Source: Haloprofundus salinisoli
Lineage (GTDB): Archaea > Halobacteriota > Halobacteria > Halobacteriales > Haloferacaceae
Assembly: GCF_020097815.1 (NCBI RefSeq)
Contig: NZ_CP083663.1
Coordinates: 186,001 to 250,000 of the forward strand
Direction of reading: 5' to 3'
Length of the DNA stretch: 64,000 nucleotides
The position numbers were made by a program, and so were the translations under genes. This document shows, one piece after another, positions 42,520-51,771 of the stretch (positions are counted from its first letter, which is position 1; the number at the start of each line of letters is the position of its first letter). The notes under the pieces were generated by a model. That model was not told the DNA's origin. It was given only the letters and a program-made list of their open reading frames with translations, and searched no databases.

Positions 42520-42640
42520 CCCGAGAGGACAAATTTCTCACATTTACGTAGCTGCTATTTCGCTCACAAGAGGTATCTTGATATAGCGTCGTCCGACAAA
42601 GAGGTGATATGGGCGTTTGCCGGGCAACGAGGGGAGGCCG

Positions 42641-43240
42641 ATGACTGACCAACGGCCGCTGGTCCTGGTCGTCGAAGACGAAGTCGACCTCGCGAACCTC
42701 TACGCAGCGTGGTTGGACGATGAGTACCGAGTCCGCACCGCGTACGGCGGCCGCGAGGCCCTCTCGGAGCTGGACGACGAGGTCGATGTCGTACTGCTGG
42801 ACAGACGGATGCCGGGCCTCTCGGGCGACGAGGTTCTCGACGCCGTCAGAGAACGGGGCATCGACTGCCGCGTCGCGATGGTGACCGCCGTCGAACCCGA
42901 CTTCGACATCGTTGAGATGGGGTTCGACGACTACCTCATCAAGCCGGTCACCCGCGAGTCGCTGTTGGGAACCGTCTCGAGTCTCCTCCGCCGCAGCGAG
43001 TACGACGACGGCGTCCGCGAACTGTTCGCGCTCGCCTCGAAGAAAGCGGTACTGGAGGCCGAAAAGGACGACTCGACGCTCACCGAGACCCCGGAGTACC
43101 AGCAACTCGACGCGCAACTCAGTGAGAAACAGGCAGAGCTCGACGAACAACTGCGAGCCGGCGACCACGACAGTTTCGTCGGCATGTACAGAGATATCGA
43201 CCGCGAGAACTCGTTCGGATTCGACGAGTTCGACGAGTAA
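42641..43240 (+). CDS. HalX-domain response regulator (HoxA-type)
   Basis: 199 residues. The receiver domain (about 8-125) has phospho-acceptor D54 (VVLLDRRMPGL), acidic residues near position 12 and a conserved Lys in DDYLIKPVTR. The C-terminal half (about 130-199; KKAVLEAEKDDSTLTETPEY) is the helical HalX domain found only in haloarchaeal regulators. No histidine kinase lies nearby. GGGGAGG four bases before the ATG at 42641 is a strong ribosome-binding site, unlike most leaderless genes here, and supports this start over the upstream one. Confidence 0.88.
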   Translation: MTDQRPLVLVVEDEVDLANLYAAWLDDEYRVRTAYGGREALSELDDEVDVVLLDRRMPGLSGDEVLDAVRERGIDCRVAMVTAVEPDFDIVEMGFDDYLIKPVTRESLLGTVSSLLRRSEYDDGVRELFALASKKAVLEAEKDDSTLTETPEYQQLDAQLSEKQAELDEQLRAGDHDSFVGMYRDIDRENSFGFDEFDE

Positions 43241-43290
43241 TCTGACACCTCGGTTCCGTTCTCTCGCCTTCCCGTCTCATCCACCGCCGG

Positions 43291-43689
43291 CTATCGCCGT
43301 CCGTATCCCCACTCTTCCATCACGTCGACCACGTCGTCGACGTTCCTGAGTCCGGCCGTGACGACCGCTTCGCGCACGTCCAGCGACATCACGTCGTCGC
43401 CGTCGAACCGGTCGTCGAGTTCCCGTTCGAGCGCGTCGAGACGGTCGTCGGTCGTCGGTCTGACGTAGACGGGAAGCGCGTCGCGGTCGGCTTTCACCGT
43501 CCGTCGGGCGAAGATGAACGGGAGCGCGGAGGTTCCGCCGGTCTGCGTCGCACCCTCGTCGGTGGCGTCCGTCTCGGACGCCGCGTCGCGGTCGCCGTCG
43601 TCGGAGTCGGACCCGTTTTTGGCCGTCTCCGGCGTCGAGACGTCGCCGTACGTGTCGCCCGCAGCGCCGTACCGGTCGTCTTTGGTCAT
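43291..43689 (-). CDS. Acidic partner protein downstream of ParA
   Basis: 132 residues. The first 45 residues are an acidic disordered segment (MTKDDRYGAAGDTYGDVSTP), then FIFARRTVKADRDALPVYVR and a C-terminal helical part (RLDALERELDDRFDGDDVMS and VREAVVTAGLRNVDDVVDVM). It overlaps the ParA gene by four bases (ATGA), so it is translationally coupled. By position it could be the ParA partner, analogous to a ParB or CopG-type adaptor, but no ParB domain is visible. Confidence 0.7.
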   Translation of the reverse strand: MTKDDRYGAAGDTYGDVSTPETAKNGSDSDDGDRDAASETDATDEGATQTGGTSALPFIFARRTVKADRDALPVYVRPTTDDRLDALERELDDRFDGDDVMSLDVREAVVTAGLRNVDDVVDVMEEWGYGRR

Positions 43690-44531
43690 TGGGCCACCTC
43701 CACGTCGAGCGCCGCCTCGACGCTCCCGCGTTCGACGATGCGAGCGACGGTGTCGAACTGGTCGAGCAGGTCCTCCTCGTACGGACGGAGGTCTCTGGTC
43801 TCCGCACTGTCGGCGAACTCGAAGACGGTCATGTGGGTGCGCCACGCCTCCTTCAACACGTCGCGCTTGCGGACGCCGAACGGCGTCACCGGTTTGCCGT
43901 CGGTCTCCAGTTCCTCGCGGACCTCCCGGTAGATGTTGGAGTCGCCGACCTCGTTGGGGACGACGGCGAGGATGCCGAGCGCGAACGAGTCGTCGAACGT
44001 GCGGAACCCGCGTTCCATGCTGTCGAGAGTATCCTCCAGGCCGTCGATGGAGACGCTCCCCTTCCGCGTGAGCTCGATGGGGATGACCACGTCGCGCGCG
44101 GCGACGAGCGCGTTGTCGACGAGGACGTTCAGCGTCGCCGGCGGGTCGATGAGGAAGTAGTCGTACTCGCCCGCCAGCGGCGCGAGCGACGAGCGCAACT
44201 GGAACTCGCGCAGCGAGGTGTTGCGCGCGGCCATCTCGCTCTCGATGTTCGCCAGCCCCTCGTGGGACGGTATCAGGTCGAAATCGCCCGCGTCGACGAC
44301 TAAGTCGGACGCGTCGCGCTCCTGGTCGAGGAGAACGTCGCCGAGGTGGTCGCCGTCCGTCGACTTCAGCTCGCCGAAGCCGACGTGATCGGTCAAACTG
44401 CCGAGTTGGGGGTCCAAGTCGACGACGAGCACGTCTGCCCCGCGTCGCCCGAGCGCGGCGGCCGTGTTCGTCGCCATCGTCGTCTTCCCGACGCCGCCGG
44501 ATTCGCTCCACATCGTCACTGCCCGTTTCAT
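43686..44531 (-). CDS. ParA/MinD-type ATPase (divergent)
   Basis: 281 residues from the ATG at 44531. The P-loop reads SESGGVGKTTMATN (about 9-22); the usual ParA signature lysine before GG (K-G-G-x2-K-T) is replaced by Ser (S11), while K16 is kept. VVDLDPQLGSLTDHV is the A' motif and FLIDPPATLNVLVDNAL the Walker B region. ParA proteins position DNA or protein cargo. The partner gene overlaps its end. No origin or ParB is nearby; function may be in chromosome or protein-cluster positioning. The start is chosen because the nine upstream residues are unlike the family. Confidence 0.82.
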   Translation of the reverse strand: MKRAVTMWSESGGVGKTTMATNTAAALGRRGADVLVVDLDPQLGSLTDHVGFGELKSTDGDHLGDVLLDQERDASDLVVDAGDFDLIPSHEGLANIESEMAARNTSLREFQLRSSLAPLAGEYDYFLIDPPATLNVLVDNALVAARDVVIPIELTRKGSVSIDGLEDTLDSMERGFRTFDDSFALGILAVVPNEVGDSNIYREVREELETDGKPVTPFGVRKRDVLKEAWRTHMTVFEFADSAETRDLRPYEEDLLDQFDTVARIVERGSVEAALDVEVAQ

Positions 44532-45215
44532 AGCCTGCGCTTTCGCAGAGCCATACATAAATCTCCGTCAGACAATCGCGCTGTCGGGACTCGCTGGCCG
44601 CCTCTGTGTATATCTTCCCAAGAGTCTATGTGGTGATCCATCCAGACAGCTATTCAGAAATGTGGATAGATATACGATAGCCTGCGTTGCCGTAGCCGGA
44701 ACACAAGTCGCTTTCGGAACTGGCATACACCCTTGGGCGTGAACCGCCGCGGTCGAAGTCCTGAGACCCACCGGACGAGAGTGCACGCGACACGGGAAAC
44801 GGCCGAGGGTTGAATCAGAGTAAGGTCACGAATGCGACGACCAGAACAGAGAGTTCCGAGGCAAGTAGGCAAACCGCCGCGGCGCTGCCGAGGAGATTCC
44901 GAGACCACGGTTGCTCCGAGTCCGAGAGAGAGAGAGGCAACGAATCCGAGAGGGTCGGCCGCAGTGACCGCGTCGGGAAGCGACGGTAACGCAGTTCACT
45001 TCGAGGGCGAATGAAGCGAGAGCGCGACGAGACGACACAGCGTACCAGACAAGAAATCGGTAGGTTTCGGCCTTTGCTTCGACCGGTTTCGGTCCGCCTT
45101 CTTCGATGTTCATCTCCTCTGTGTCGACTTCCGCTTCATCGATGTGTGTCCGCTAGCTGTCGTCTCTGCCCAGCGTTCCGAAAACGGTTATCCCGGCGGC
45201 GTCTCGATTCGACCC
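44532..45215. other. Gene-poor region (684 bases)
   Basis: I find no convincing gene. Several frames stay open but lack start context, composition bias or motifs. One reverse frame near 44,815-44,880 spells a hydrophobic run (LLGSAAAVCLLASELSVLVV) but has no in-frame ATG or GTG start upstream. ATAGATATACGATAG near 44,666-44,680 is a TATA-like stretch. It may contain the ParA promoter and a degraded gene. Confidence 0.4.
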
Positions 45216-45410
45216 ATGCAGGACTCCGAACGCGTACAGAAAGCGATCCGCGAGTACAAACTCCGGAGACTCATCTCGCTGGGTTTCTTCGTCGCATTTC
45301 TCGTCGCCGTGGGGACGCTCCGGTTCGGGGTTGATGGAACGTTCGCTGCCGTGCTGTCGATGGCGTCGCTCGCACTCACCGTCGTCGTCGGGATGCGCCT
45401 GTGGCAGTGA
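45216..45410 (+). CDS. Small two-helix membrane protein
   Basis: 64 residues (MQDSERVQKAIREYKLRRLI). Two hydrophobic helices (about 18-37 and 44-62) follow a basic N-terminus, ending MRLWQ. GGTTATCCC about 30 bases upstream may be the TATA box. Family not recognised. Confidence 0.55.
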   Translation: MQDSERVQKAIREYKLRRLISLGFFVAFLVAVGTLRFGVDGTFAAVLSMASLALTVVVGMRLWQ

Positions 45411-45491
45411 CCGGTTCTCGGCGGACGCGGGGCCGGCAGCGAACCACTGACCGACGATAGTTGATATCGCAGAATGGAGTGTATGAGGAGC

Positions 45492-46631
45492 TCACCGAGC
45501 GTCGACGAACCGTTCGATACGGTTCATCGCCGTCCGCAACTCGTCGAGTCCCGTCGCGTAGGAGATGCGGAGGTGGCCTTCGCCGCCGACGCCGAACACG
45601 CTACCCGGGACGACGGCGACGTCTTCTTGCCGGAGGAGTTCCTCGGCGAAGCGCTCGTCGTCGCCGCCGCAGTGGGGGAACGCGTAGAACGCGCCGCGGG
45701 CCTCGAAGCAGTCCAGCCCCATCTCCTCGAACCGCGAGAGGACGAACCGGCGACGGCGGTCGTACTGGTCGCGCATCTCGACGACCTCGTCGCCGCACGA
45801 CCTGAGTGCTTCGAGCGCGGCGTACTGTGCTGTCGTCGGCGCGGAGAGCATCGAGTACTGGTGGATACGGTTCATCGCCCGAATCGCCTCCGGCGGCCCC
45901 AGCGCGTAGCCGAGGCGCAGGCCGGTCATCGCGTAGGCCTTCGAGAAGCCGTTGAACACCACTGTTCGCTCGCGCATTCCGGGGAACGTGGCGATGGAGG
46001 TGTGTTCGCCCACGTAGGTGAGCGCGGCGTAAATCTCGTCCGAGAGCACCGTCAGGTCGTGTTTGACGGCGAACTCCGCCACCTCGGCGAGTTCGGAGCG
46101 ACTCATCGTCGCCCCGGTCGGGTTGTTCGGATAGCAGAGCACCAACACCTCGGCGTCCTCCGCCCCCGCGTTCGTCAGGTCCTCGTAGGTAAGCGCGAAG
46201 TCGTTCTCGGGGCGCGTCGGTACGGCGAGCGGTTCGCCGCCGGCGAAGACGACGCCCGGAACGTACGAGATGTACGACGGTTGGTGGACGGCGACACAGT
46301 CGCCGGGATCGACGAACGCCCGCATCGCCACGTCGAGGGCCTCGCTCGCGCCGGTCGTCACGAGAATTTCCTCGTCGGGGTCGTAGTCGAGGTCGTAGCG
46401 CCGGACGTGGTCGGCGATCTGGGTCCGTAGCTCGCGCATCCCCCGGTTCGCCGTGTACGAGGTTCGACCGCGTTCGAGCGAGCCGATAGCGGCCGTTCTG
46501 GCTGCCCACGGCGCGCTGAAGTCCGGTTCGCCGACGCCCAGCGAGATGATCTCCTCTTTCTCCTCGGCGAGTTCGAAGAAGCGCCGAATCCCCGACGGCG
46601 GGACGCGTTCGACGCGGTCGGCGATTCTCAT
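45492..46631 (-). CDS. PLP-dependent aminotransferase class I/II
   Basis: 379 residues, fold-type I. EIISLGVGEPDFSAPW, YPNNPTGATMS (Asn-Pro), LSDEIYAAL (Asp) and VFNGFSKAYAMTGLRLGY (PLP lysine) are the conserved elements, with LRISYATGLDEL near the C-terminus holding the carboxylate-binding Arg. It is an aspartate/alanine/aromatic-type aminotransferase; exact specificity is not readable. It overlaps the upstream Lrp gene by four bases, so both are on one transcript, and the Lrp may sense its amino acid. Confidence 0.9.
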   Translation of the reverse strand: MRIADRVERVPPSGIRRFFELAEEKEEIISLGVGEPDFSAPWAARTAAIGSLERGRTSYTANRGMRELRTQIADHVRRYDLDYDPDEEILVTTGASEALDVAMRAFVDPGDCVAVHQPSYISYVPGVVFAGGEPLAVPTRPENDFALTYEDLTNAGAEDAEVLVLCYPNNPTGATMSRSELAEVAEFAVKHDLTVLSDEIYAALTYVGEHTSIATFPGMRERTVVFNGFSKAYAMTGLRLGYALGPPEAIRAMNRIHQYSMLSAPTTAQYAALEALRSCGDEVVEMRDQYDRRRRFVLSRFEEMGLDCFEARGAFYAFPHCGGDDERFAEELLRQEDVAVVPGSVFGVGGEGHLRISYATGLDELRTAMNRIERFVDAR

Positions 46632-47122
46632 GGCGAGATCGAGAGGCGGTCGTCGTCGTCCCGGTCGCCGAAGACGATGCCACGGTCCTTGTACGTCTCC
46701 ATCACGAAGTGCGTCACCGTCTGCGTCACCTCGGGGATGGGCGCGATCTGCTCGGAGATGAACTGCGAGACGTCGTGCATCGACTCGCCCTCGACGAGGA
46801 TTGCGAAGTCGTAATCACCCGAGAACAGCCGCAACGACGTCACTTGCGGGAATTTCACGATACGACGAGCGATGTCCTCGTAGCCGGTCTCGCGGTCGAG
46901 TTCCACGTTGAGTTCGACCTCCGCCTGGACGTGTTCGCCGTCGCCCGCCCGCTGCTGCCAGTCGACCACCGCCTGATACCCTCGGACGACTCCCTCGTCC
47001 TCCAGTTCGGCGATACTCTCCTCGACGGTCGCCTCGTCGAAACCGGTCTGTCTCGCGATATCGGCCGTGCTCTCCCGAGCGTTCGACAGCAGAAGATCGA
47101 GAATCTTCCGTCGCTGGTCCAT
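46628..47122 (-). CDS. Lrp/AsnC family regulator coupled to an aminotransferase
   Basis: 164 residues. The winged helix (about 5-50; STADIARQTGFDEATVEESI) and the AsnC/RAM domain (about 65-150; VTSLRLFSGDYDFAILVEGE) are both present. A longer C-terminal tail (VMETYKDRGIVFGDRDDDDR) is acidic. It starts the operon and overlaps the aminotransferase by four bases, so it probably controls amino-acid interconversion in response to the substrate. The long gap to the antiporter gene (226 bases) allows divergent promoters. Confidence 0.88.
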   Translation of the reverse strand: MDQRRKILDLLLSNARESTADIARQTGFDEATVEESIAELEDEGVVRGYQAVVDWQQRAGDGEHVQAEVELNVELDRETGYEDIARRIVKFPQVTSLRLFSGDYDFAILVEGESMHDVSQFISEQIAPIPEVTQTVTHFVMETYKDRGIVFGDRDDDDRLSISP

Positions 47123-47348
47123 ACGCCCTCGTTATCGCCATCGATGTAAGTGTTTACGCCCTACGCAATAAATCGCATACTGCGATATCAATTATGGTTG
47201 CCGGCCCACACGTAGACGAGCGAGACAGTCACAAATGTACGGCGAATACAACGTTCAAGTCGAATCGCGTACACGTATTCCGATACGAACGCTTCCGCGT
47301 CGGTGAGATACCGAACTCCGGCGTTCAGCAGCGAGAAACGGAGTTCTG

Positions 47349-49682
47349 ATGGCAGTAATCGAACCACTCGGTCACCACGAACTACTTCTGGTCATCACCC
47401 AGCTTGTGGCGTTGTTGGTCACCGCTCGGGTGCTGGGAGAGGCGTTCGGTCGCCTCGGACAGCCGACGGTCGTCGGCGAACTCCTCGCCGGGGTGCTCCT
47501 CGGACCCTCGGTTCTGGGCCTGGTACTGCCGGGAGTTTACGAGTCGCTGTTCGTCGTCTCGGAGAGCCAGTTCCATCTCCTCGAAATCGTCGCCTGGCTC
47601 GGTCTCATCATGTTACTCGTCGTCACCGGTCTGGAGACGGACGTCGACCTCATCCTCAGCAAGGGGCGGATGGCGGTCGTTCTCTCGCTCGGCGGCATCC
47701 TCGTCCCGTTCGTTACCGGATTCGCGCTGGGGTGGTATCTCCCGCTTTCGTTCATCGCCGCGCCCGAGCAGCGACTCGTGTTCAGCCTCTTTATCGCCAC
47801 GGCGATGAGCATCTCGGCCATCCCGGTCATCGCCAAGGTGCTCATCGAACTCGACGTCATCAGACGCGACGTCGGCCAACTCATCCTTGCGGCGGGGATG
47901 GTTGACGACACACTTGGATGGATTCTGCTCGCGACCATCGCCGGCCTCGCACGGAGCGGTGTCGTCGACGTGAGTACCGCCGTGACGACCGTCGTGTCGG
48001 TCGTCGCCTTCCTCGGTATCGCGTTCACCGTCGGCCAGCGCTTCGTCCGCGAACTCGTTCGTTGGATCGACAACGCCGTCGGCGGGGAGATGGCGCTTTT
48101 GACCACGCTGATGGCGCTCGCGCTCGCCGCGGGTGCAATCACGCAGTTTCTGGGTCTGGAGGCGATTCTCGGCGCGTTCGTCGTCGGTATCCTCGTCGGG
48201 CAGGTCAAGCGCTTCGACTACAGCCTGCGTCACACCTTCGAGATCGTGACGCTCGGCATCTTCGCGCCCATCTTCTTCGCCATCGCCGGACTGCGGATGA
48301 ACGTCGCGGCGCTGTTCGACCCGACGGTGTTCGCCGTCGGCCTCCTCGTTCTCGCGGTGGCGTGCTTCGGCAAGTTCGCGGGAATCATCGGGGCCTCGTG
48401 GGTCGCCGGCCTCTCGCGGTGGGAGGGCATCACCATCGGCGGCGGGATGAACGCCCGCGGAGCGATGGAGATAATCGTGGCGACCATCGGACTCGGACTG
48501 GGTATCCTGACGACGGAGATGTACAGCATCATCGTCATGGTCGCCATCGTCACCTCGCTCATGGCTCCGGCGATTATGCGGTGGTCGCTCCCGAGAATCG
48601 AGATGAGCGACGAGGAACGAACCCGACTCGAACGGGAGGCCCAGGAGCGGCGCAGTTTCGTCGACGGTATCGCCACCGTCCTGCTTCCGACCCGGTGCAG
48701 TCCCGAGTCGCAGTTCGCTGCCCGAATCGTCGGGTCGTTGAGTCGCGGTCAGGACGTCGAAATCACGAGCATGTATCTCGAACGCCCCGGCAGCGGCGAG
48801 TCGAAGGCAGGTGCGAGAGCGGCGCTCTACTCGCTGCTCGGGCGGCGAACCGAGCGCCGCCGACGGACGAACGGCGGCGGTACACGGTCGGCTGACTCCG
48901 ATACCGCGACCGATCGCACCCCTCAAGGCGACTCGTCGGCCGCACCCGAGAACGGGAGGGGGGCCGCAGAGCGCACCGACTGTCAGCGAACGATGAGAGA
49001 GCGGTTGAACCTCCCCGGTTCGCAGCTTCGGACCATCGCGCGAACGGAGCGGACGAGCGCGACGGCGACGGTTCTGGCGGAGGCCGCCGAAGGGTACGAC
49101 TTACTCGCCGTCGGCGCTTCCGAGCGAGGCGGCCGAATCGACGCACCGCTGTTCGGCGAGACGGTAGACGAGATCATCCGGGACGCCCCCTGCCCGGTGA
49201 TGGTCACGAGCGCGAGGCGCGCCGAAAGGGAGGGAGAGTACCCCGAGGACACCTCGATTCGACGGATTCTCCTGCCGACGGTCGGTACCGAGTACAACCG
49301 CCACGCCGCGGAGGTCGCGTTCACCATCGCGCGCGACCACAACGCCGTCGTCGAGATCGTCCACGTCGTCAGTTCCCCACCCGTCGACGAACAGTTCGCC
49401 AATCGACCCGATATGGAGTCGACGCTCCGACTCGGTGAGGAGATCGTCGACCGCGAAGCGGACCTCGGCCGGCGGATGGGCGCGACGGTTCGCACGAACG
49501 TCTTCGCCGGCGAAGCTGACCTCGAAGAAGAACTCGTGAATCGGGCGACCGAAGGGGGACACGACCTCGTCGTCCTCGGGAGCAACCTCCGGCCGCTGAC
49601 CAGACGGGCGTACTTCGGACACAGGGTCGACTACGTCGTCCGGAACGCGCCCTGTCCGGTCGTCGTTCTCAGTTCGGTCTGA
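47349..49682 (+). CDS. Cation:proton antiporter (CPA2/NapA type) fused to two USP domains
   Basis: 777 residues. The N-terminal 410 residues have about 12-13 helices; ELLAGVLLGPSVLGLV and AAGMVDDTLGWILL (two Asp at the ion site) are typical of CPA2 Na+/H+ or K+/H+ antiporters. The C-terminal cytosolic part holds two universal-stress-protein domains (about 440-625 and 635-777), with VGASERGGRIDAPLFGETV and VVLGSNLRPLTRRAYFGHRV as nucleotide-binding ends. A polar insert breaks the first USP domain. USP domains may bind ATP to regulate ion exchange. Homologous fused antiporters are known in haloarchaea. Confidence 0.9.
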   Translation: MAVIEPLGHHELLLVITQLVALLVTARVLGEAFGRLGQPTVVGELLAGVLLGPSVLGLVLPGVYESLFVVSESQFHLLEIVAWLGLIMLLVVTGLETDVDLILSKGRMAVVLSLGGILVPFVTGFALGWYLPLSFIAAPEQRLVFSLFIATAMSISAIPVIAKVLIELDVIRRDVGQLILAAGMVDDTLGWILLATIAGLARSGVVDVSTAVTTVVSVVAFLGIAFTVGQRFVRELVRWIDNAVGGEMALLTTLMALALAAGAITQFLGLEAILGAFVVGILVGQVKRFDYSLRHTFEIVTLGIFAPIFFAIAGLRMNVAALFDPTVFAVGLLVLAVACFGKFAGIIGASWVAGLSRWEGITIGGGMNARGAMEIIVATIGLGLGILTTEMYSIIVMVAIVTSLMAPAIMRWSLPRIEMSDEERTRLEREAQERRSFVDGIATVLLPTRCSPESQFAARIVGSLSRGQDVEITSMYLERPGSGESKAGARAALYSLLGRRTERRRRTNGGGTRSADSDTATDRTPQGDSSAAPENGRGAAERTDCQRTMRERLNLPGSQLRTIARTERTSATATVLAEAAEGYDLLAVGASERGGRIDAPLFGETVDEIIRDAPCPVMVTSARRAEREGEYPEDTSIRRILLPTVGTEYNRHAAEVAFTIARDHNAVVEIVHVVSSPPVDEQFANRPDMESTLRLGEEIVDREADLGRRMGATVRTNVFAGEADLEEELVNRATEGGHDLVVLGSNLRPLTRRAYFGHRVDYVVRNAPCPVVVLSSV

Positions 49683-49694
49683 CGCCGAGGCGCG

Positions 49695-50087
49695 CTACTC
49701 GTCGGCGGACCCGAGCAGTTCGCCGTAGCCCTCCTGCTGGGGGAACTGCGAGACGACGTCGCCGACGAGACCGGCTTCGACGGCGTCGGTGACGACGCTC
49801 ATCACCGCCTGCGACGACCGTCCCGGGCGCTCTTCGACGTCCGAAGATTCGGCTTTGTCCGCGACGCGGGCGGCGAACGCCTCGAAGTCGAACTGCTGGG
49901 CGTGGTCTACGTCGCTCAGATGCCGGCCGACTTCGAGCGGTAACTGGGAGGACAGGTCTTCGGCCTCCTGCTCGCCGATGCGCTCGCCGAGCGTCTCCAG
50001 CACTGCCCGCGTGGCGCTCGTCGCCTCTCCGCGGGAGGCGAGCTCTGTTCGGTTCTGAACCTGACCGATGAACTGGTCGTGGTCCAT
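49695..50087 (-). CDS. DUF2267 family protein
   Basis: 130 residues (MDHDQFIGQVQNRTELASRG). The all-helical pattern with LETLGERIGEQEAEDLSSQL and QFDFEAFAARVADKAES is characteristic of DUF2267. Its function is not known. It converges with the antiporter gene (12-base gap). The ATG at 50087 is the start of the conserved segment; 97 upstream codons in the frame look non-coding. Confidence 0.85.
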   Translation of the reverse strand: MDHDQFIGQVQNRTELASRGEATSATRAVLETLGERIGEQEAEDLSSQLPLEVGRHLSDVDHAQQFDFEAFAARVADKAESSDVEERPGRSSQAVMSVVTDAVEAGLVGDVVSQFPQQEGYGELLGSADE

Positions 50088-50275
50088 ACACACCCGTATC
50101 ACGAACACGCCCGTTACTGTTGGGGCAGAAATTTTGCGGCCGCGTCGGCTCGGCTCACTGTCTGCCCGATAAGACCGTTTTCGACGGTGATTCGAGCCGT
50201 CTGACCTATCACGACCGCAGGAACTCACCGCGTCAGGGAAAACCGCTTTTCTCGCGTCACGTGGTATTCCGTGAC

Positions 50276-51622
50276 ATGACAACGACCGGTGAGATAGCTG
50301 ACTTCGCACTCGAACTCTCGTACGACGATCTCTCCGAAGAGACGCGAGACGCGCTGAAACGACGGATTCTCGACTCACTCGGCATCGCGGTCGGCGCGAT
50401 GGGTTGGACGACGACCGAAACGGTCCGAGCGGCCGTCGAGGGGATGAACGAGGACGGGAGGTGTCGGCTCTGGGGGAGCGACCGGCGCGCGTCGGCGCCG
50501 GACGCGACGATGCTGAACACGGCGTTGGTTCGGTATCTCGACTACATGGACTCGTATCTCGCCCCCGACGAGACCCCGCACCCGAGCGACAACGTCGCCG
50601 CCGTCGTCGCCTGCGGCGAACTCGCCGACGCCTCCGGCGAGGAACTCCTCACCGCCATCGGCGTCGCCTACGAGGTACAGGGTCAACTCGGCTACGCCGC
50701 CCCCGTCCGCGACAAGGGGTGGGACCACGTCACCCACACCGTCGTCTCGGCGGCGGCGGGCGCGGCGAAGGTTCTGGACCTCGACCGCGAGCAGTTCCGA
50801 AACGCCGTGGGTATCGCCGCGACGGCGCACAACGCGCTCCGGGTGACCAGAACCGGCGGCATCAACGAGTGGAAAGGCGTCGCCTCCGCGAACGCCGCGC
50901 GCAACGCCGTCTACTCGGCGCTTCTCGCGCGCGAGGGTCTCGACGGCCCCGTCGACGTGTTCGAGGGGCAGAAGGGCTGGAAACGCGTCATCTCGGGGGA
51001 GTTCGAGGTCGAGTTCACGCCCGCAGAGCGCGTCCACGACGTGATGGCCAAGAAGTACGTCGCAGAGACGTACGCCCAGTCGGCTATCGAGGCCGTCATC
51101 GAACTCACCGCCGAGGAGGACATCGATCCGACGGACATCGACGCCATCCGTCTCGACACCTTCGCCGGCGCGAAACTCATCATCGGCGGCGGCGAGGGCA
51201 GTCGCTACGAAGTCGAGACCAAAGCGCAGGCCGACCACTCCTTACCGTACATGCTCGCCGTCGCCGCGCTCGACGGCGAGGTGACGACCGCGCAGTACGC
51301 AACCGAGCGAATCCAAGAAGACGACGTGCAGCGCCTCTTGCAGAGAGTCGAGGTCGAGGAAGACCCCGAGCTCACCCGACGTTTCGAGGCCGGCGAGATG
51401 CCCGCGGTTGTCGAACTCGACGTCGGGGGCGAGACGTACCGAGTCGAGAGAGACGGGTTCCCCGGTCACCCCGACGACCCGATGACGTGGGAGCAGCTCG
51501 AAGTGAAGTTCGAGTCGATGACGCGAGAGCGATACGACGAGGAGCACCGCGAACGCATCGTCGAGACGGTACGGAACCTCGGCGACGCCGACGTCGCCGG
51601 ACTCGTGGCGCTTCTCGACTGA
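50276..51622 (+). CDS. MmgE/PrpD family protein (2-methylcitrate dehydratase-like)
   Basis: 448 residues, the normal length. The all-helical N-terminal domain (about 1-260; AIGVAYEVQGQL, GWDHVTHTVVSAAAGAAKVL) and the smaller C-terminal domain are complete. Members dehydrate 2-methylcitrate or related acids (cis-aconitate decarboxylase belongs here too). HPSDNVAAVVACGELA is a family segment. The ComA homologue follows 150 bases later on the same strand. The start is at ATG 50276; the upstream frame has no conserved sequence. Confidence 0.88.
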   Translation: MTTTGEIADFALELSYDDLSEETRDALKRRILDSLGIAVGAMGWTTTETVRAAVEGMNEDGRCRLWGSDRRASAPDATMLNTALVRYLDYMDSYLAPDETPHPSDNVAAVVACGELADASGEELLTAIGVAYEVQGQLGYAAPVRDKGWDHVTHTVVSAAAGAAKVLDLDREQFRNAVGIAATAHNALRVTRTGGINEWKGVASANAARNAVYSALLAREGLDGPVDVFEGQKGWKRVISGEFEVEFTPAERVHDVMAKKYVAETYAQSAIEAVIELTAEEDIDPTDIDAIRLDTFAGAKLIIGGGEGSRYEVETKAQADHSLPYMLAVAALDGEVTTAQYATERIQEDDVQRLLQRVEVEEDPELTRRFEAGEMPAVVELDVGGETYRVERDGFPGHPDDPMTWEQLEVKFESMTRERYDEEHRERIVETVRNLGDADVAGLVALLD

Positions 51623-51771
51623 GCGGCGACGAGACCACAGCTTTGACGACCCGTTGGACGACCGAGTCGAAGGCGGCCGAGGGGGCGAAAACGCCCGCTC
51701 GTTCGGTAAGGTCTCTTTTCTGAACACGACTGAACCGCTAAGTCACCGTTCGTGGACTAGATTCACGACGT

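Noticed and set aside
44815-45113. Hydrophobic stretch and acidic start on the reverse strand as a possible membrane gene
   Set aside because: The hydrophobic stretch has no in-frame ATG or GTG, and the frame with an ATG (45,113) has no hydrophobic or conserved pattern. Kept only as a gap description.
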